In this document: positions 53,116 to 61,502 of the stretch, in pieces | Layout: every line of letters begins with the position of its first letter | Numbering within the stretch: the first letter of the stretch is position 1 | NCBI GenBank assembly: GCA_017937405.1 | Contig: JAGBDS010000042.1 | Span: forward strand, 1-64,000 | Length of the DNA stretch: 64,000 bases | Direction: 5' to 3' | Origin: Oscillibacter sp. | GTDB taxonomy: Bacteria > Bacillota > Clostridia > Oscillospirales > Oscillospiraceae | Notes under the pieces: model-generated | What the model was told of the DNA's origin: nothing | What the model saw: only the letters and a program-made list of their open reading frames with translations | The model's database searches: none | Made by a program: the position numbers and the translations under genes

Positions 53116-54567
53116 ATGCCCTACATCCATTTCACCGAGGAGCAGAAGCTCCGTGCCAGTTCGGTTGACCTTGTGGCGTTCCTCCGCAGTCAGGGAGAAA
53201 AACTCATCCCCTCCGGACCGGAATACCGGATGACCAGCGACCACAGCATCACTGTCCGGGGAAATGAGTGGTACGATCACGCCGCCGAGCGCGGCGGTGG
53301 TCCCATCTCTTTCGTGCAGAACTTCTACGGCCTCAGCTACCCGGAGGCGGTCACCCGCCTGCTGGGTGGTGAACAGGGCGTGGTCTATCAGACAGCAAAA
53401 AAGCCGAAAGAGGAACCAAAGAAAGCATTTGTGCTGCCCCCGGCCAACAGGGATATGCGCCGGGTCTATGCCTATCTACTCAAAAAGCGGTTCATCGACC
53501 GGGAAGTTCTGAACACATTCGCCAGAGCGGGGCTGATCTATGAGAGCTGCGAACCAGCCAAAAACGGTCAGCGGGAATATCACAACGCCGTGTTCGTCGG
53601 AAAGGACGAACACGGCGTTGCCCGTCATGCTCACAAACGCAGCGTCACAGATTACGGCAAGACCTTCCGCATCAACGTGGAGGGCTGCGATCCCCGGTAC
53701 AGCTTCCACCATGTCGGAACCAGCGACCAGCTCTATGTGTTCGAGGCCCCCATCGACCTGCTGTCCTTCCTGACACTCTATCCGGACGAGTGGGCCGCAA
53801 ACAGCTATGTCGCCCTCTGCGGTGTGGGAGTTCAGGCCATGCTGTGGATGTTGGAGCAGAACCCGCGGCTCAAGACGGTGTTCCTCTGCCTGGACCATGA
53901 CCCCGCTGGCATCGAGGCAGCGGGAAAGCTCTCCGAGGTGCTGGAGGCTAAGGGCTGCCATGCGGAACGGCTTCTGCCCGTAAACAAGGATTGGAACGAG
54001 GACCTCAAAGCAGCCCATGGTATGGAAGCACAGCCCGCGGAGGAACACCCGCAGCTCCTCGTCGCACCAGATGTCTGCGGAAGGATCGGTGCGTTGAGCC
54101 AGTCTGCGGTGCTGGAGCGTATCGGGATTGCGTTGCCTAATCTGGTGGAGCAATACCGAAGCCATCTCCACTGGGGCCGGTTCGACAAGGCGATGGACTG
54201 TGCGGAGCAGGCATCGGCACTGGCTCTTGCGGCCTGCGGGCGGGAACTGCGGCAGGCAGGGCATCCCTTCGCCTGCGGGGATTTGGCGGAGGAGCTGCGC
54301 CGCCGCATCCCGCCTCATAAAAACCGGGGAAGTCTCTCTACGCGCCACAGTGAACTCGCCATGGAGATCCAGAGTGTGCTGGCTCTGGACGGATCGGAAG
54401 GCGTCCGTAACACGGAGGAGAAACTGCGGCTTGCCTACCGCTGGATGGAACTGGCGGTGTCCTTTGCCAAGATCCCGGTCAAGTACGAGGCAGATGAACG
54501 CAAACAACAGCAAAAACAGCAGCAGGTACACAGCCCGGAACCACAAATGAGGATGGAAATGGGGTGA
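53116..54567 (+). CDS. CHC2/DUF3991-toprim protein (primase-like)
   Basis: The 483-residue protein starts with a CHC2-like region (GNEWYDHAAERGGGPISFVQ, ~residues 50-69), in which the usual zinc-binding Cys residues are not evident. DUF3991 follows (~110-200) and then a toprim domain (VFEAPIDLLSFLTLY near 220, FLCLDHDPAG near 257). Such proteins occur in plasmids and ICEs beside the relaxase and are thought to prime or process the transferred strand; activity is not shown here. It ends PQMRMEMG. The coupling-protein gene starts 4 bases later. Confidence 0.82.
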   Translation: MPYIHFTEEQKLRASSVDLVAFLRSQGEKLIPSGPEYRMTSDHSITVRGNEWYDHAAERGGGPISFVQNFYGLSYPEAVTRLLGGEQGVVYQTAKKPKEEPKKAFVLPPANRDMRRVYAYLLKKRFIDREVLNTFARAGLIYESCEPAKNGQREYHNAVFVGKDEHGVARHAHKRSVTDYGKTFRINVEGCDPRYSFHHVGTSDQLYVFEAPIDLLSFLTLYPDEWAANSYVALCGVGVQAMLWMLEQNPRLKTVFLCLDHDPAGIEAAGKLSEVLEAKGCHAERLLPVNKDWNEDLKAAHGMEAQPAEEHPQLLVAPDVCGRIGALSQSAVLERIGIALPNLVEQYRSHLHWGRFDKAMDCAEQASALALAACGRELRQAGHPFACGDLAEELRRRIPPHKNRGSLSTRHSELAMEIQSVLALDGSEGVRNTEEKLRLAYRWMELAVSFAKIPVKYEADERKQQQKQQQVHSPEPQMRMEMG

Positions 54568-54571
54568 TCGT

Positions 54572-56467
54572 TTGACTACACAGGCATGGATGCTGTTGTG
54601 TGTGGCTGCCGTGGCGTTGATCGTCATGGCTGGTCTCACTTTCTTTTCCCAGCAATATACATTGGACAATATTAAATCAAAAACCGTGGGCGACGGTCAG
54701 CACGGGACCGCGCGCTGGGCCACCAAGCAGGAGATCCGGGCGACTTACCAACACATCCCGTTCCAGCCGCAGGAATGGCGCCGGGGTGAGGATCTGCCAA
54801 CAGCCCAGGGACTTGTGCTGGGCTGCGTTGGAGGAAGGCCGGTGAAGCAGCACGGAAAACTGTACTCCCGGCTGAGTCAGATCGACAAGCGCCAGAAAAA
54901 ACGGAAACGGAAAGAACACACTCCCATGCGGGCCATTGTGGACACCGATGACATCCACTGTTTGATGATCGGCGCGTCTGGCGTTGGTAAAACGGCGTAC
55001 TTTCTGTATCCCAATCTGGAGTATGCCTGTGCCTGCGGTATGAGCTTTCTGGCACTGGATACGAAAGGCGACCTCGCACGGAACTACGGAGCGGTGGCCT
55101 CCAAACACTACGGTTATCAAGTGGCGGTCATCGATTTGCGTAATCCGACACGGTCGGACGGATACAATCTTCTGACGCTCATCAACCACTACATGGATAT
55201 CTGCCGCAAGGATGAATCCAATCTGGCGGCGCGGGCCAAGGCGGAAAAGTACGCCAAGATCCTCGCCAAGACTATCGTCAATCCGGAAGGGGACGCTTCC
55301 AACTACGGACAGAACGCCTTCTTCTATGACGCGGCGGAGGGCCTCCTCACCGCCGTCATACTCCTGCTGGCGGAGTACCTGCCGCCTACCGGGGAGGATC
55401 AGCGGGAGCGGCGTCACATCGTCAGCGTATTCAAACTGGTGCAGGATCTGCTGGCTCCCAGCAAAACCAGCAAAGGAAAAAACGAATTCCAGGTCCTGAT
55501 GGACTCTCTGCCGGACACTCACAAAGCCCGCTGGTTTGCCGGAGCAGCCCTCAACAGCGCGGATCAGGCCATGGCCTCCGTCATGTCCACCGTTCTCTCC
55601 CGGCTTAATGCTTTTCTGGACTCCGAGCTGGAGCAGGTATTGTGCTTTGACAGCGCCATCGATGCCGAAACTTTTGCCTCGGAGAAGTCCGCCATCTTCC
55701 TCATCCTCCCGGAAGAGGACCCCAGCAAAAACTTTATGGCCGGATTAATGATCCAGACACTCTCCCGTGAGCTGTTCGCTGTGGCCGATGAAAACGGCGG
55801 CAAGCTGAAGAATCGTGTTGTGCTGTTCTGCGATGAGCTGGGCACCATGCCCGCCTTCGACATCCTGCCGCTGTTCAGCGCCGGCCGGTCCAGAAAACTG
55901 ACGCTGGTACCGATCATCCAATCGCTGGCTCAGCTTGAAAAGAACTATGGCAAAGAGGGCGCTCAGATCATCCAGGACAATGTGCAGGACACAATTTTTG
56001 GCGGTTTCGCTCCCAACAGCCAGACCGCGGATGCGCTGTCCAAGGCCCTGGGGAGCCGCACCGTTTTGAGCGGCTCCGTCAGCCGGGGGAAAAACGATCC
56101 CAGCCAATCTCTCCAGATGATAGAGCGGCCTCTCATGACGGCGGACGAATTAAAATCCATTCCAAAGGGACACTTCGTAGTCATGAAAACCGGTACCCAT
56201 CCCATGCAGACACGGCTGCGCCTGTTTCTGGAGTGGGGCATCACTTTTGGAGAACCGTATATTCTCCCGGAGAAAGCCGCGCGCACTGTGGCCTACGCCA
56301 GCCGCCAGGAACTGGAGCAGGCCATCTTCCAGAGACACTACGCACAGGTAGTTTCGGAGGAAAGTGCGGCAGCGGCAGCGCCGTCCAGCAGCGGAGGAAT
56401 GACACAGGGTCAACGTAAACGGCCAAAACGGGAGCAATCCAGAAGCCCCACCAACCTCCGGGCATAA
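54572..56467 (+). CDS. VirD4/TraG-type coupling protein (T4CP)
   Basis: The 631-residue ATPase links the relaxosome to the type IV secretion channel. A single N-terminal membrane segment (~6-26) is followed by Walker A GASGVGKT (~133-140), Walker B VVLFCDELG (~415), the TraG/VirD4 C-terminal motif and a Ser/Ala-rich then basic tail. The start is TTG at 54572, 4 bases after the toprim stop, with GGGGTGA upstream. It is intact, although the channel ATPase VirB4 that it normally works with is not found in the window. Confidence 0.93.
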   Translation: MTTQAWMLLCVAAVALIVMAGLTFFSQQYTLDNIKSKTVGDGQHGTARWATKQEIRATYQHIPFQPQEWRRGEDLPTAQGLVLGCVGGRPVKQHGKLYSRLSQIDKRQKKRKRKEHTPMRAIVDTDDIHCLMIGASGVGKTAYFLYPNLEYACACGMSFLALDTKGDLARNYGAVASKHYGYQVAVIDLRNPTRSDGYNLLTLINHYMDICRKDESNLAARAKAEKYAKILAKTIVNPEGDASNYGQNAFFYDAAEGLLTAVILLLAEYLPPTGEDQRERRHIVSVFKLVQDLLAPSKTSKGKNEFQVLMDSLPDTHKARWFAGAALNSADQAMASVMSTVLSRLNAFLDSELEQVLCFDSAIDAETFASEKSAIFLILPEEDPSKNFMAGLMIQTLSRELFAVADENGGKLKNRVVLFCDELGTMPAFDILPLFSAGRSRKLTLVPIIQSLAQLEKNYGKEGAQIIQDNVQDTIFGGFAPNSQTADALSKALGSRTVLSGSVSRGKNDPSQSLQMIERPLMTADELKSIPKGHFVVMKTGTHPMQTRLRLFLEWGITFGEPYILPEKAARTVAYASRQELEQAIFQRHYAQVVSEESAAAAAPSSSGGMTQGQRKRPKREQSRSPTNLRA

Positions 56468-56479
56468 CAGGAGGTACGC

Positions 56480-56734
56480 ATGGCTTATTTTCAGAGCATC
56501 TACCATTCCGAACTGAGCCACCGGGCCAGAGCGGTCTATATGTACCTCAAGGACCACGCCGACAAGCAAGGACGCTGCTGGCCGGGAATCAAGACTATTG
56601 CCGCAGAGCTGAGTATGTCCCGCTCCACGGTCAAACGGGCACTGGATGATTTGTGCAAAGAAGGATTGATCTCCAAGGAACCACGGTGGCGGGAGAACGG
56701 AAGCTATACCTCCAACCTCTATAAAATCTTGTGA
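56480..56734 (+). CDS. helix-turn-helix (HTH_36-like) protein
   Basis: The 84-residue protein is almost entirely a winged helix-turn-helix: LSHRARAVYMYLKDHAD, then TIAAELSMSRSTVKRALDDL, then GLISKEPRWRENGSYTSN. It resembles the N-terminal part of plasmid and ICE replication-initiator or regulator proteins. It follows the coupling-protein gene with an AGGAGG site and closes the plus-strand operon. It may regulate transfer or replication. Confidence 0.8.
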   Translation: MAYFQSIYHSELSHRARAVYMYLKDHADKQGRCWPGIKTIAAELSMSRSTVKRALDDLCKEGLISKEPRWRENGSYTSNLYKIL

Positions 56735-56752
56735 GGATAGCAATGCGAAAAA

Positions 56753-56782
56753 GCGGACTCTCCCGCCAAGGGGAGAGTCCGC
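56753..56782 (+). terminator. hairpin closing the DNA-processing operon
   Basis: A 12-bp perfect stem (56753-56764 with 56771-56782) lies 18 bases past the last stop. It lacks a strong T tract. A second inverted repeat of 8 bp (56802-56809 with 56813-56820) follows and could be a protein-binding site. Confidence 0.6.
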
Positions 56783-56868
56783 CTATTCCGTGAACCGAGG
56801 ATGGGTTCATAGTGAACCCACCAGAAGGACTCACTCTAAGATTTTTTAATACAGAGAAAAGAACATTT

Positions 56869-57450
56869 TTACCACAACCGTAGTTGTGGTTCCACGTCTG
56901 TTTTTTTCAGCAAGGGCGGTGTCATGCGGAGATAATCGCCCGCCGCTTTGGGCTGTTCCAGCCAGGGTGCGACCTGTTCCCGTTTCAGTACCAGCGGCAT
57001 CCGATGGTGGATGTCCTTCATGGAATCATTGGCAGACGTGGTCAGGATACAATAACAGGGCTTGCCATCCCGGATGGAGTATAGTCCCGCCATATAGAGC
57101 ATATCCTCTCCGGGCAGTTGGAACAGGTACTTGCGTTTTTGGCTATCCCATTCAAAAAAGCCTGTGGAGGGGATCACACACCGCTGGGAGGCTACGCTGG
57201 CACGAAACATAGGCTTGTCCGCCGCGGTCTCCGCCCTGGCATTGATCACAAGATTGCCCGGCATCTTATAACCCCAGGATTGCAGCTCCGAATGAATGCC
57301 TTTCTCGGAGGAAACGAGGACTGGCGCAACCGCTGTGGGGCGGATCTCCCCAGGTGTCCATGCCCCAGCGCCATGCCTTCGCTCCACATCTTGTATGATT
57401 TGTAGAATTTCGGCACACTGTTCCGCCGTGAACTGATAGCGTCCGCACAC
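56869..57450 (-). CDS. SRAP domain protein (YedK/HMCES family)
   Basis: The 193-residue protein belongs to the SOS-response-associated peptidase family, which crosslinks through Cys2 to abasic sites in single-stranded DNA and protects them. The GTG at 57450 is chosen because it gives Met-Cys-Gly-Arg, putting the catalytic Cys at position 2; an upstream GTG three codons away would bury it. Other family residues are NARAET (~70), STGFFEW (Glu near 97) and HHRMPLVL (His near 145). It is transcribed divergently from the Y-family polymerase gene, with a LexA box in the shared region. It suits an element that passes through single-stranded DNA. Confidence 0.92.
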   Translation of the reverse strand: MCGRYQFTAEQCAEILQIIQDVERRHGAGAWTPGEIRPTAVAPVLVSSEKGIHSELQSWGYKMPGNLVINARAETAADKPMFRASVASQRCVIPSTGFFEWDSQKRKYLFQLPGEDMLYMAGLYSIRDGKPCYCILTTSANDSMKDIHHRMPLVLKREQVAPWLEQPKAAGDYLRMTPPLLKKTDVEPQLRLW

Positions 57451-57557
57451 TGAAACCACCGCCCATACGCAAAAGACTGTCTGCTGACTCCAAGATGTAG
57501 TATATCACACTTGTCAAAAGAAATCACACGCTAAGGTGAGCAAACAAAATTTACCGC

Positions 57558-57586
57558 TTGCGTAAAACGAACATTTGTTCTATGAT
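57558..57586 (+). promoter_or_regulatory. LexA-controlled promoter (SOS box in the spacer)
   Basis: TTGCGT (57558-57563) and TATGAT (57581-57586) are 17 bases apart. The spacer contains CGAACATTTGTTCT (57568-57581), a close match to the Gram-positive LexA box with the core GAAC-N4-GTTC intact. LexA binding there would block RNA polymerase. It drives the polymerase gene and might also affect the divergent SRAP gene. Confidence 0.85.
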
Positions 57587-57682
57587 TGAGTTGAATACCA
57601 GCGCGTTGATTAAAAAAATGAAAGTCTGGTTTTTTGAGAATAACGGTCGTTGGATCTTGACGGTAGGAAAGGAGTGGACGCT

Positions 57683-58931
57683 GTGGGACGGCATATAATT
57701 CACGCAGACATGAATTGCTTTCTACGCATCCGTTGAAATGCAGCGGCACCCGGAGCTGCGTGACAAACCTCTTGCGGTCTGCGGGAGTCAGGAGGAGCGG
57801 CACGGCATTGTGCTGACGGCCAATTACATTGCAAAGCCTCGAGGCGTTAAGACAGGAATGGCTATATGGCAAGCCCGACAGTGCTGCCCTGATTTGGTCG
57901 TGCTGCCACCCGATATGTCGGAGTATATCCGCATCAGCAAAATGGCAAGGGAAATCTATGAGGACTATACGGACCAGGTAGAGCCGTTTGGCCTTGATGA
58001 GAGCTGGCTGGATGTGACAGGCAGCGTAGGGCTATTTGGCTCACCCATGACGATTGCAAGGGAGATCAGCGACCGTATCAAGTTTGAACTGGGCATTACA
58101 GCCAGCCTCGGAGTCTCGGACAATAAAATCACGGCTAAGTTGGGCAGCGACTACAAAAAACCGGACGCCATTACCCGTATTGAAGTGGACAATTACAAGG
58201 AGGTCGTCTATCCGCTTCCTGTGGAGGATCTGCTCTATGTGGGGCCGGCTACCAGCAAAAAACTGCATTCCATTGGTATCAGTACAATTGGACACCTTGC
58301 AGAATGCCCGGTGGATGTCCTGACGCACAAGCTGGGCAAGATGGGCGCCGTTCTTCATATGTTCGCCAATGGACGGGACAACTCTCCCGTCCAGAAGTCC
58401 GATCATATCCCCAACATCAAATCCGTGGGAAACAGCGCAACGACGCCAAGAGACCTGGTCAATGATGGGGATGTTCACCTCATGCTGTTTCTACTTGCGG
58501 AAAGCGTGGCCTCCCGCATGCGCGAGTTGGTGTCTCGATGTACGGTGGTGGAGGTCTATATCCGGGATGTAAACCTGCGCTCTTTCTGCCGACAGAGAAA
58601 GCTGGTGAATCCCACCTGCTCCAGCGCGGAGATTGCAGAAGTTGCTTTTGACCTTTTCAAGAAATACTATCATTGGGATAAACCAATACGGAGCATTGGA
58701 GTCCGTGGAGCCGGTCTGGTGGAGATGGACTCCTGCCTGCAATTGTCCTTGTATGAAGACAATGTGAAGCGGGACAAATGGGAGCGAATCGACCAGACAG
58801 TAGACCGGTTGCGGGATCGGTATGGCTATATGAGTGTCCGCAGGGCCATCACTATGGGAGACCCGCTGCTTGGCCAGATCAATCCCAAGGATGACCACAC
58901 GGTGCATCCGGTGGGCTATTTTGGAGGATAA
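57683..58931 (+). pseudogene. Y-family DNA polymerase (DinB/UmuC-like), frameshifted near the start
   Basis: From 57738 onward 397 residues match a Y-family translesion polymerase: GSQEERHGIVLTANYIAK, DESWLDVTGS (catalytic acidic pair), GVSDNKITAKLGSDYKKPDA, VGPATSKKLHSIGI and a little-finger domain. The natural start is GTG at 57683 with a GGAG-rich site. It reads GRHIIHADMNCF and then shifts frame, because the run at 57719-57721 has one T too many; removing it gives the family sequence DMNCFYASVEMQRHPEL. The frameshift separates the first catalytic Asp and steric-gate residue from the rest. The gene is broken unless slippage or a sequencing error is involved. The SOS promoter upstream is intact. 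Confidence 0.87.
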
Positions 58932-58935
58932 TGAC

Positions 58936-59184
58936 ATGGAGCAAAGAGAAAAGAAATATGTGCCTGTGATCGTCCGTTTTGACACAGACGGAAAGATGCG
59001 TCCCATGGAAATTGAGTTTTCTGAGGGGCAGAAGTACCCAGTGGATCAAATACTGGATGTGTGCCGTGCTGCCTGCCAGAGCGTAGGCGGAGTGGGTGAT
59101 CGTTACACTTGCCGGATTCAAGGGAAAGAATCCTATTTATGGTTCGAAAAGGGCCGATGGTTTGTTGCGGCGAAACGGATGTGA
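58936..59184 (+). CDS. small protein paired with the Y-family polymerase
   Basis: The 82-residue protein has a beta-rich sequence (KYVPVIVRFDTDGKMRP, then CRIQGKESYLWFEKGRWFV) that resembles no domain that I can name. GGAGG fixes the start at 58936, 4 bases after the polymerase stop. In Bacillus-type elements the position is filled by YolD-like proteins, but this one is not clearly YolD. It would be part of the SOS-induced transcript. Confidence 0.7.
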   Translation: MEQREKKYVPVIVRFDTDGKMRPMEIEFSEGQKYPVDQILDVCRAACQSVGGVGDRYTCRIQGKESYLWFEKGRWFVAAKRM

Positions 59185-59405
59185 CAGAGCAAATCCTGTA
59201 ACCAGGGCACTCATTTGTGGTATACTGAAATGAAATAATGACCCATGGTCAAAGGTACAAACAGGGACTGACTGATTCAAGTCTAACCGCTTTCAAGTCA
59301 TAGTGGAATATTCAGGAACGGCCTTGATTTTTTGCTTTTGGCCACGGTTTAATACTTGCTTCACTTAGCTGGAAATACGCAAAATGTAAATAATCGAAAA
59401 AATAT
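59185..59405. other. intergenic region with no gene seen
   Basis: AT-rich sequence between the SOS cassette and the first XRE regulator. I find no open frame with a ribosome binding site, no repeat and no convincing promoter. It is followed by the terminator hairpin at 59406-59438. Confidence 0.5.
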
Positions 59406-59438
59406 AACGGAGTCTGCTGTTTGAATGCAGACTCCGTT
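59406..59438. terminator. hairpin terminator between convergent units
   Basis: A 12-bp perfect stem (59406-59417 with 59427-59438) has A-rich sequence before it and T-rich sequence after it. It sits between the plus-strand polymerase cassette and the minus-strand XRE gene and probably serves both. Confidence 0.75.
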
Positions 59439-59486
59439 CTTTACATACACAAATGAATTGGCCAGGACGCAAACTTCCCCGGCCAA

Positions 59487-59834
59487 TCAACCATCATATT
59501 CCCGCTTCCGCATGGACTCTTTCAGTGCCCGTGCCATATCGGTCAACATGCGCAGCTCCTTGGGCGAACAATCTTTTGACAGCTCGACGAGCTGGTTCTC
59601 AAACGCCTCACGCTCACACGAAATGCTGTCACACAAGAGATCATCAACAGAACAACCGAAGACATTTGCCATTTTGACCAATGTGCTGAGGCCCACTTTT
59701 GAAACGGCACGTTCAATATGGGAGATGTTGGACGGCTCAATCCCGACCTGTTCCGCCAGAAAGTTCTGCGTCATTCCCTTGCTTTTCCGGATGTGGCGGA
59801 TGCGTGCGCCCAGTGCTACATAATCTAATTCCAT
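59487..59834 (-). CDS. XRE-family transcriptional regulator
   Basis: The 115-residue protein has a Cro/C1-type helix-turn-helix (RIRHIRKSKGMTQNFLAEQV, then EPSNISHIERAVSKVGLSTL, residues ~11-50) and a helical C-terminal part. GGGAGG upstream fixes the start at 59834. Just upstream, CCCCTTTT (59864-59871) and AAAAGGGG (59900-59907) form an inverted repeat that could be its operator. It probably controls element genes. Confidence 0.88.
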   Translation of the reverse strand: MELDYVALGARIRHIRKSKGMTQNFLAEQVGIEPSNISHIERAVSKVGLSTLVKMANVFGCSVDDLLCDSISCEREAFENQLVELSKDCSPKELRMLTDMARALKESMRKREYDG

Positions 59835-59953
59835 TCTGCCACCTCCCTTAAAAATGATTGTAGCCCCTTTTCGGATGTGATAGAATGATGTTGCACTCTT
59901 AAAAGGGGTTATATTCATCTTTTGCAGAAGAAAACAGACGATGGCATTGGACG

Positions 59954-59998
59954 AAAAAGCACACCGCCAAAGAGAACATCCTCTCTCTGACGGTGTGC
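59954..59998 (-). terminator. rho-independent terminator of the second XRE gene
   Basis: GCACACCG (59959-59966) pairs with 59991-59998 around a second inner stem of AGAGA/TCTCT type. On the minus strand the stem is followed by CTTTTTC. It lies 30 bases past the stop of the gene at 60028. Confidence 0.78.
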
Positions 59999-60027
59999 CC
60001 GAATGTCAATGATCCGTAATCATTGCA

Positions 60028-60351
60028 TTACTTTTTAATCCAACCAATAAAGGTGGACACTTTCTCCAGATCCTCATCACTCAGCTCCCGCAGCTTTTCA
60101 GTCAGCGCAACACGAAGGGAGGTTTTGTCCTCCAATCCTGTAAAGAACTCGGCCGGAGAGATCTCAAAATAGGCGATGATGTTAAAGAGCTCCCTCACAG
60201 ACGGCAGCGTCAGACCACTTGTGATGGAGCGGATATAGGAACCGCTCTTTCCAAGCTCCAAACTGAGCCGGTGTTCAGATATGTTCCTTTGTTCCCTCAG
60301 TTCCGTGATACGATCCCGAAGGAACTGCTCATACCGTGCATTCTCGTCCAT
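60028..60351 (-). CDS. XRE-family transcriptional regulator
   Basis: The 107-residue protein has an N-terminal helix-turn-helix (ELREQRNISEHRLSLELG, then YIRSITSGLTLPSVRELFNI, residues ~15-55) and a C-terminal helical segment. AGGAGG fixes the start at 60351. It is divergent from the SLOG gene. Two XRE regulators in a row at the element's right end suggest the regulatory edge of the ICE, where the integrase is usually found; none is present. Confidence 0.88.
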   Translation of the reverse strand: MDENARYEQFLRDRITELREQRNISEHRLSLELGKSGSYIRSITSGLTLPSVRELFNIIAYFEISPAEFFTGLEDKTSLRVALTEKLRELSDEDLEKVSTFIGWIKK

Positions 60352-60518
60352 TGCGCACCTCCTCTGCTGCTTATTATTGTAGACTGAATCAGGAGGACAC
60401 ATTGGAGTTTATAATATCAGTTTTATCTTTATTTTCTTATTTATTGATGGTACAATTATTAAAATCTAAAATCAATTCGTTTTTTTAGTATGAATTAGAT
60501 GAGCAAAGGGGTGGTTGT

Positions 60519-61064
60519 ATGGAGAGCTGCGCAATTACCGGTCACAGGCCCAACCGATTCAAGTGGAAGTACCAAGAAGATAGTGCGGCCTGCAAGCGAT
60601 TAAAAAAACGCCTGAAAGATCAATTCATGCTGCTTTACCGGCAAGGTGTGCGGCGCTATTATGCTGGCGGGGCATTGGGTGTTGATATGTGGGCGTCTGA
60701 AATTTTGCTTACACTCAAAGCACAGCCTGAATTCCGCAATCTTGAACTGTTCATAGTGATTCCCTTTGAGGGATACGACAATTGCTGGGACGCACGAAAC
60801 CAGCTCCGAATGGCCGTAATTAGACAAGAAGCTACCGACGTCATAACCATTAGGTCGGACGATCCGTTTTCCCCTTCGAAAAACTATCGGAGGCGAAATC
60901 AGTATATGGTCAACCGATCTGATTGCCTTCTTGCTGTATATGATAATGATCGTTCTATCCGCAGCGGAACGGGGATGACCGTTCACTATGCCGAGCAGAA
61001 AAGGCTTCCCATTATCCTAATCCACCCAGACACCGCAGTCGTATCACAACTAAGCGCCCAATAA
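60519..61064 (+). CDS. SLOG-family (DUF1273-like) protein
   Basis: The 181-residue protein has a Rossmann-like fold of the SLOG/YspA-DUF1273 type: CAITGHRPNRFKWK at the N-terminus, GGALGVDMWASE near 50, IVIPFEGYDN near 84 and LLAVYDNDRSIRSGTGMTV near 137. SLOG proteins bind nucleotides or nucleotide-derived ligands and occur in mobile elements and defence islands. The role here is unknown. It is the last protein gene before the right boundary and ends in a strong terminator. Confidence 0.82.
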   Translation: MESCAITGHRPNRFKWKYQEDSAACKRLKKRLKDQFMLLYRQGVRRYYAGGALGVDMWASEILLTLKAQPEFRNLELFIVIPFEGYDNCWDARNQLRMAVIRQEATDVITIRSDDPFSPSKNYRRRNQYMVNRSDCLLAVYDNDRSIRSGTGMTVHYAEQKRLPIILIHPDTAVVSQLSAQ

Positions 61065-61105
61065 CGTACTTTCCTGTTTAAAATAGGATAGACCGATAAA
61101 GAGCA

Positions 61106-61142
61106 AAAAATGGAGTCTGCCAGTTTGGCAGGCTCCATTTTT
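61106..61142 (+). terminator. rho-independent terminator of the SLOG gene
   Basis: A stem formed by ATGGAGTCTGCCA and TGGCAGGCTCCAT (61110-61122 with 61126-61138, one G-T pair) is flanked by A and T runs. It lies 42 bases after the stop. Confidence 0.9.
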
Positions 61143-61270
61143 ATAAAAACAATATTGGGTTCACAGCTATAGTGTACAGACGGTTTTTTGCTTACAATAT
61201 GTTTGGCTGCAGATTCCGTGTTCCTTACACCACACAAGAACACTCTGTCCTCTACTCCTGCACTCTGTGA

Positions 61271-61438
61271 CTCGTTCTGCCCATAGTGCCAAATTATGCC
61301 GTCTCCGCCATGCAGTGGGCCACCGGAGCGGGCGTGGTGTATGGCACCACCGATACCACGCTTTCCCCCAAGAGCAACGCTACCAGAGCTCAGATCGCCG
61401 CCATCTTCCAGAGATATTGTAAGAATGTGGCAAAGTAA
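61271..61438 (+). pseudogene. 3' remnant of an SLH-domain protein gene
   Basis: In one frame the sequence encodes about 55 residues that include most of an SLH domain: YAVSAMQWATGAGVVYG, then SPKSNATRAQIAAIFQRY, then a stop at 61436-61438. No start codon, ribosome binding site or signal peptide precedes it, and the frame is closed at 61268-61270. It looks like the surviving C-terminal end of a surface protein whose 5' part was lost when the element or a later deletion formed this junction. Confidence 0.75.
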
Positions 61439-61502
61439 GTTGGCCTCAAATTCTTGGTTTCAGCAACTAACGTATAAACTACATAACTGATGTTACTTTC
61501 AT

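Noticed and set aside
57738..58931. The polymerase as an intact 397-residue protein starting at 57738
   Set aside because: No ribosome binding site precedes this ATG, and the family's catalytic N-terminus lies upstream in another frame; frameshift is the better explanation.
26720..61270. Antibiotic-resistance or toxin cargo in the element
   Set aside because: No resistance enzyme, efflux pump or recognisable toxin gene was found; the AbrB-like protein has no adjacent toxin partner.
61145..61500. A copy of the tRNA-Leu 3' end as attR
   Set aside because: I looked for the 3' bases of the tRNA (CACTACCGGCACCA) near the right boundary and found no match, so a simple attL/attR pair cannot be claimed.
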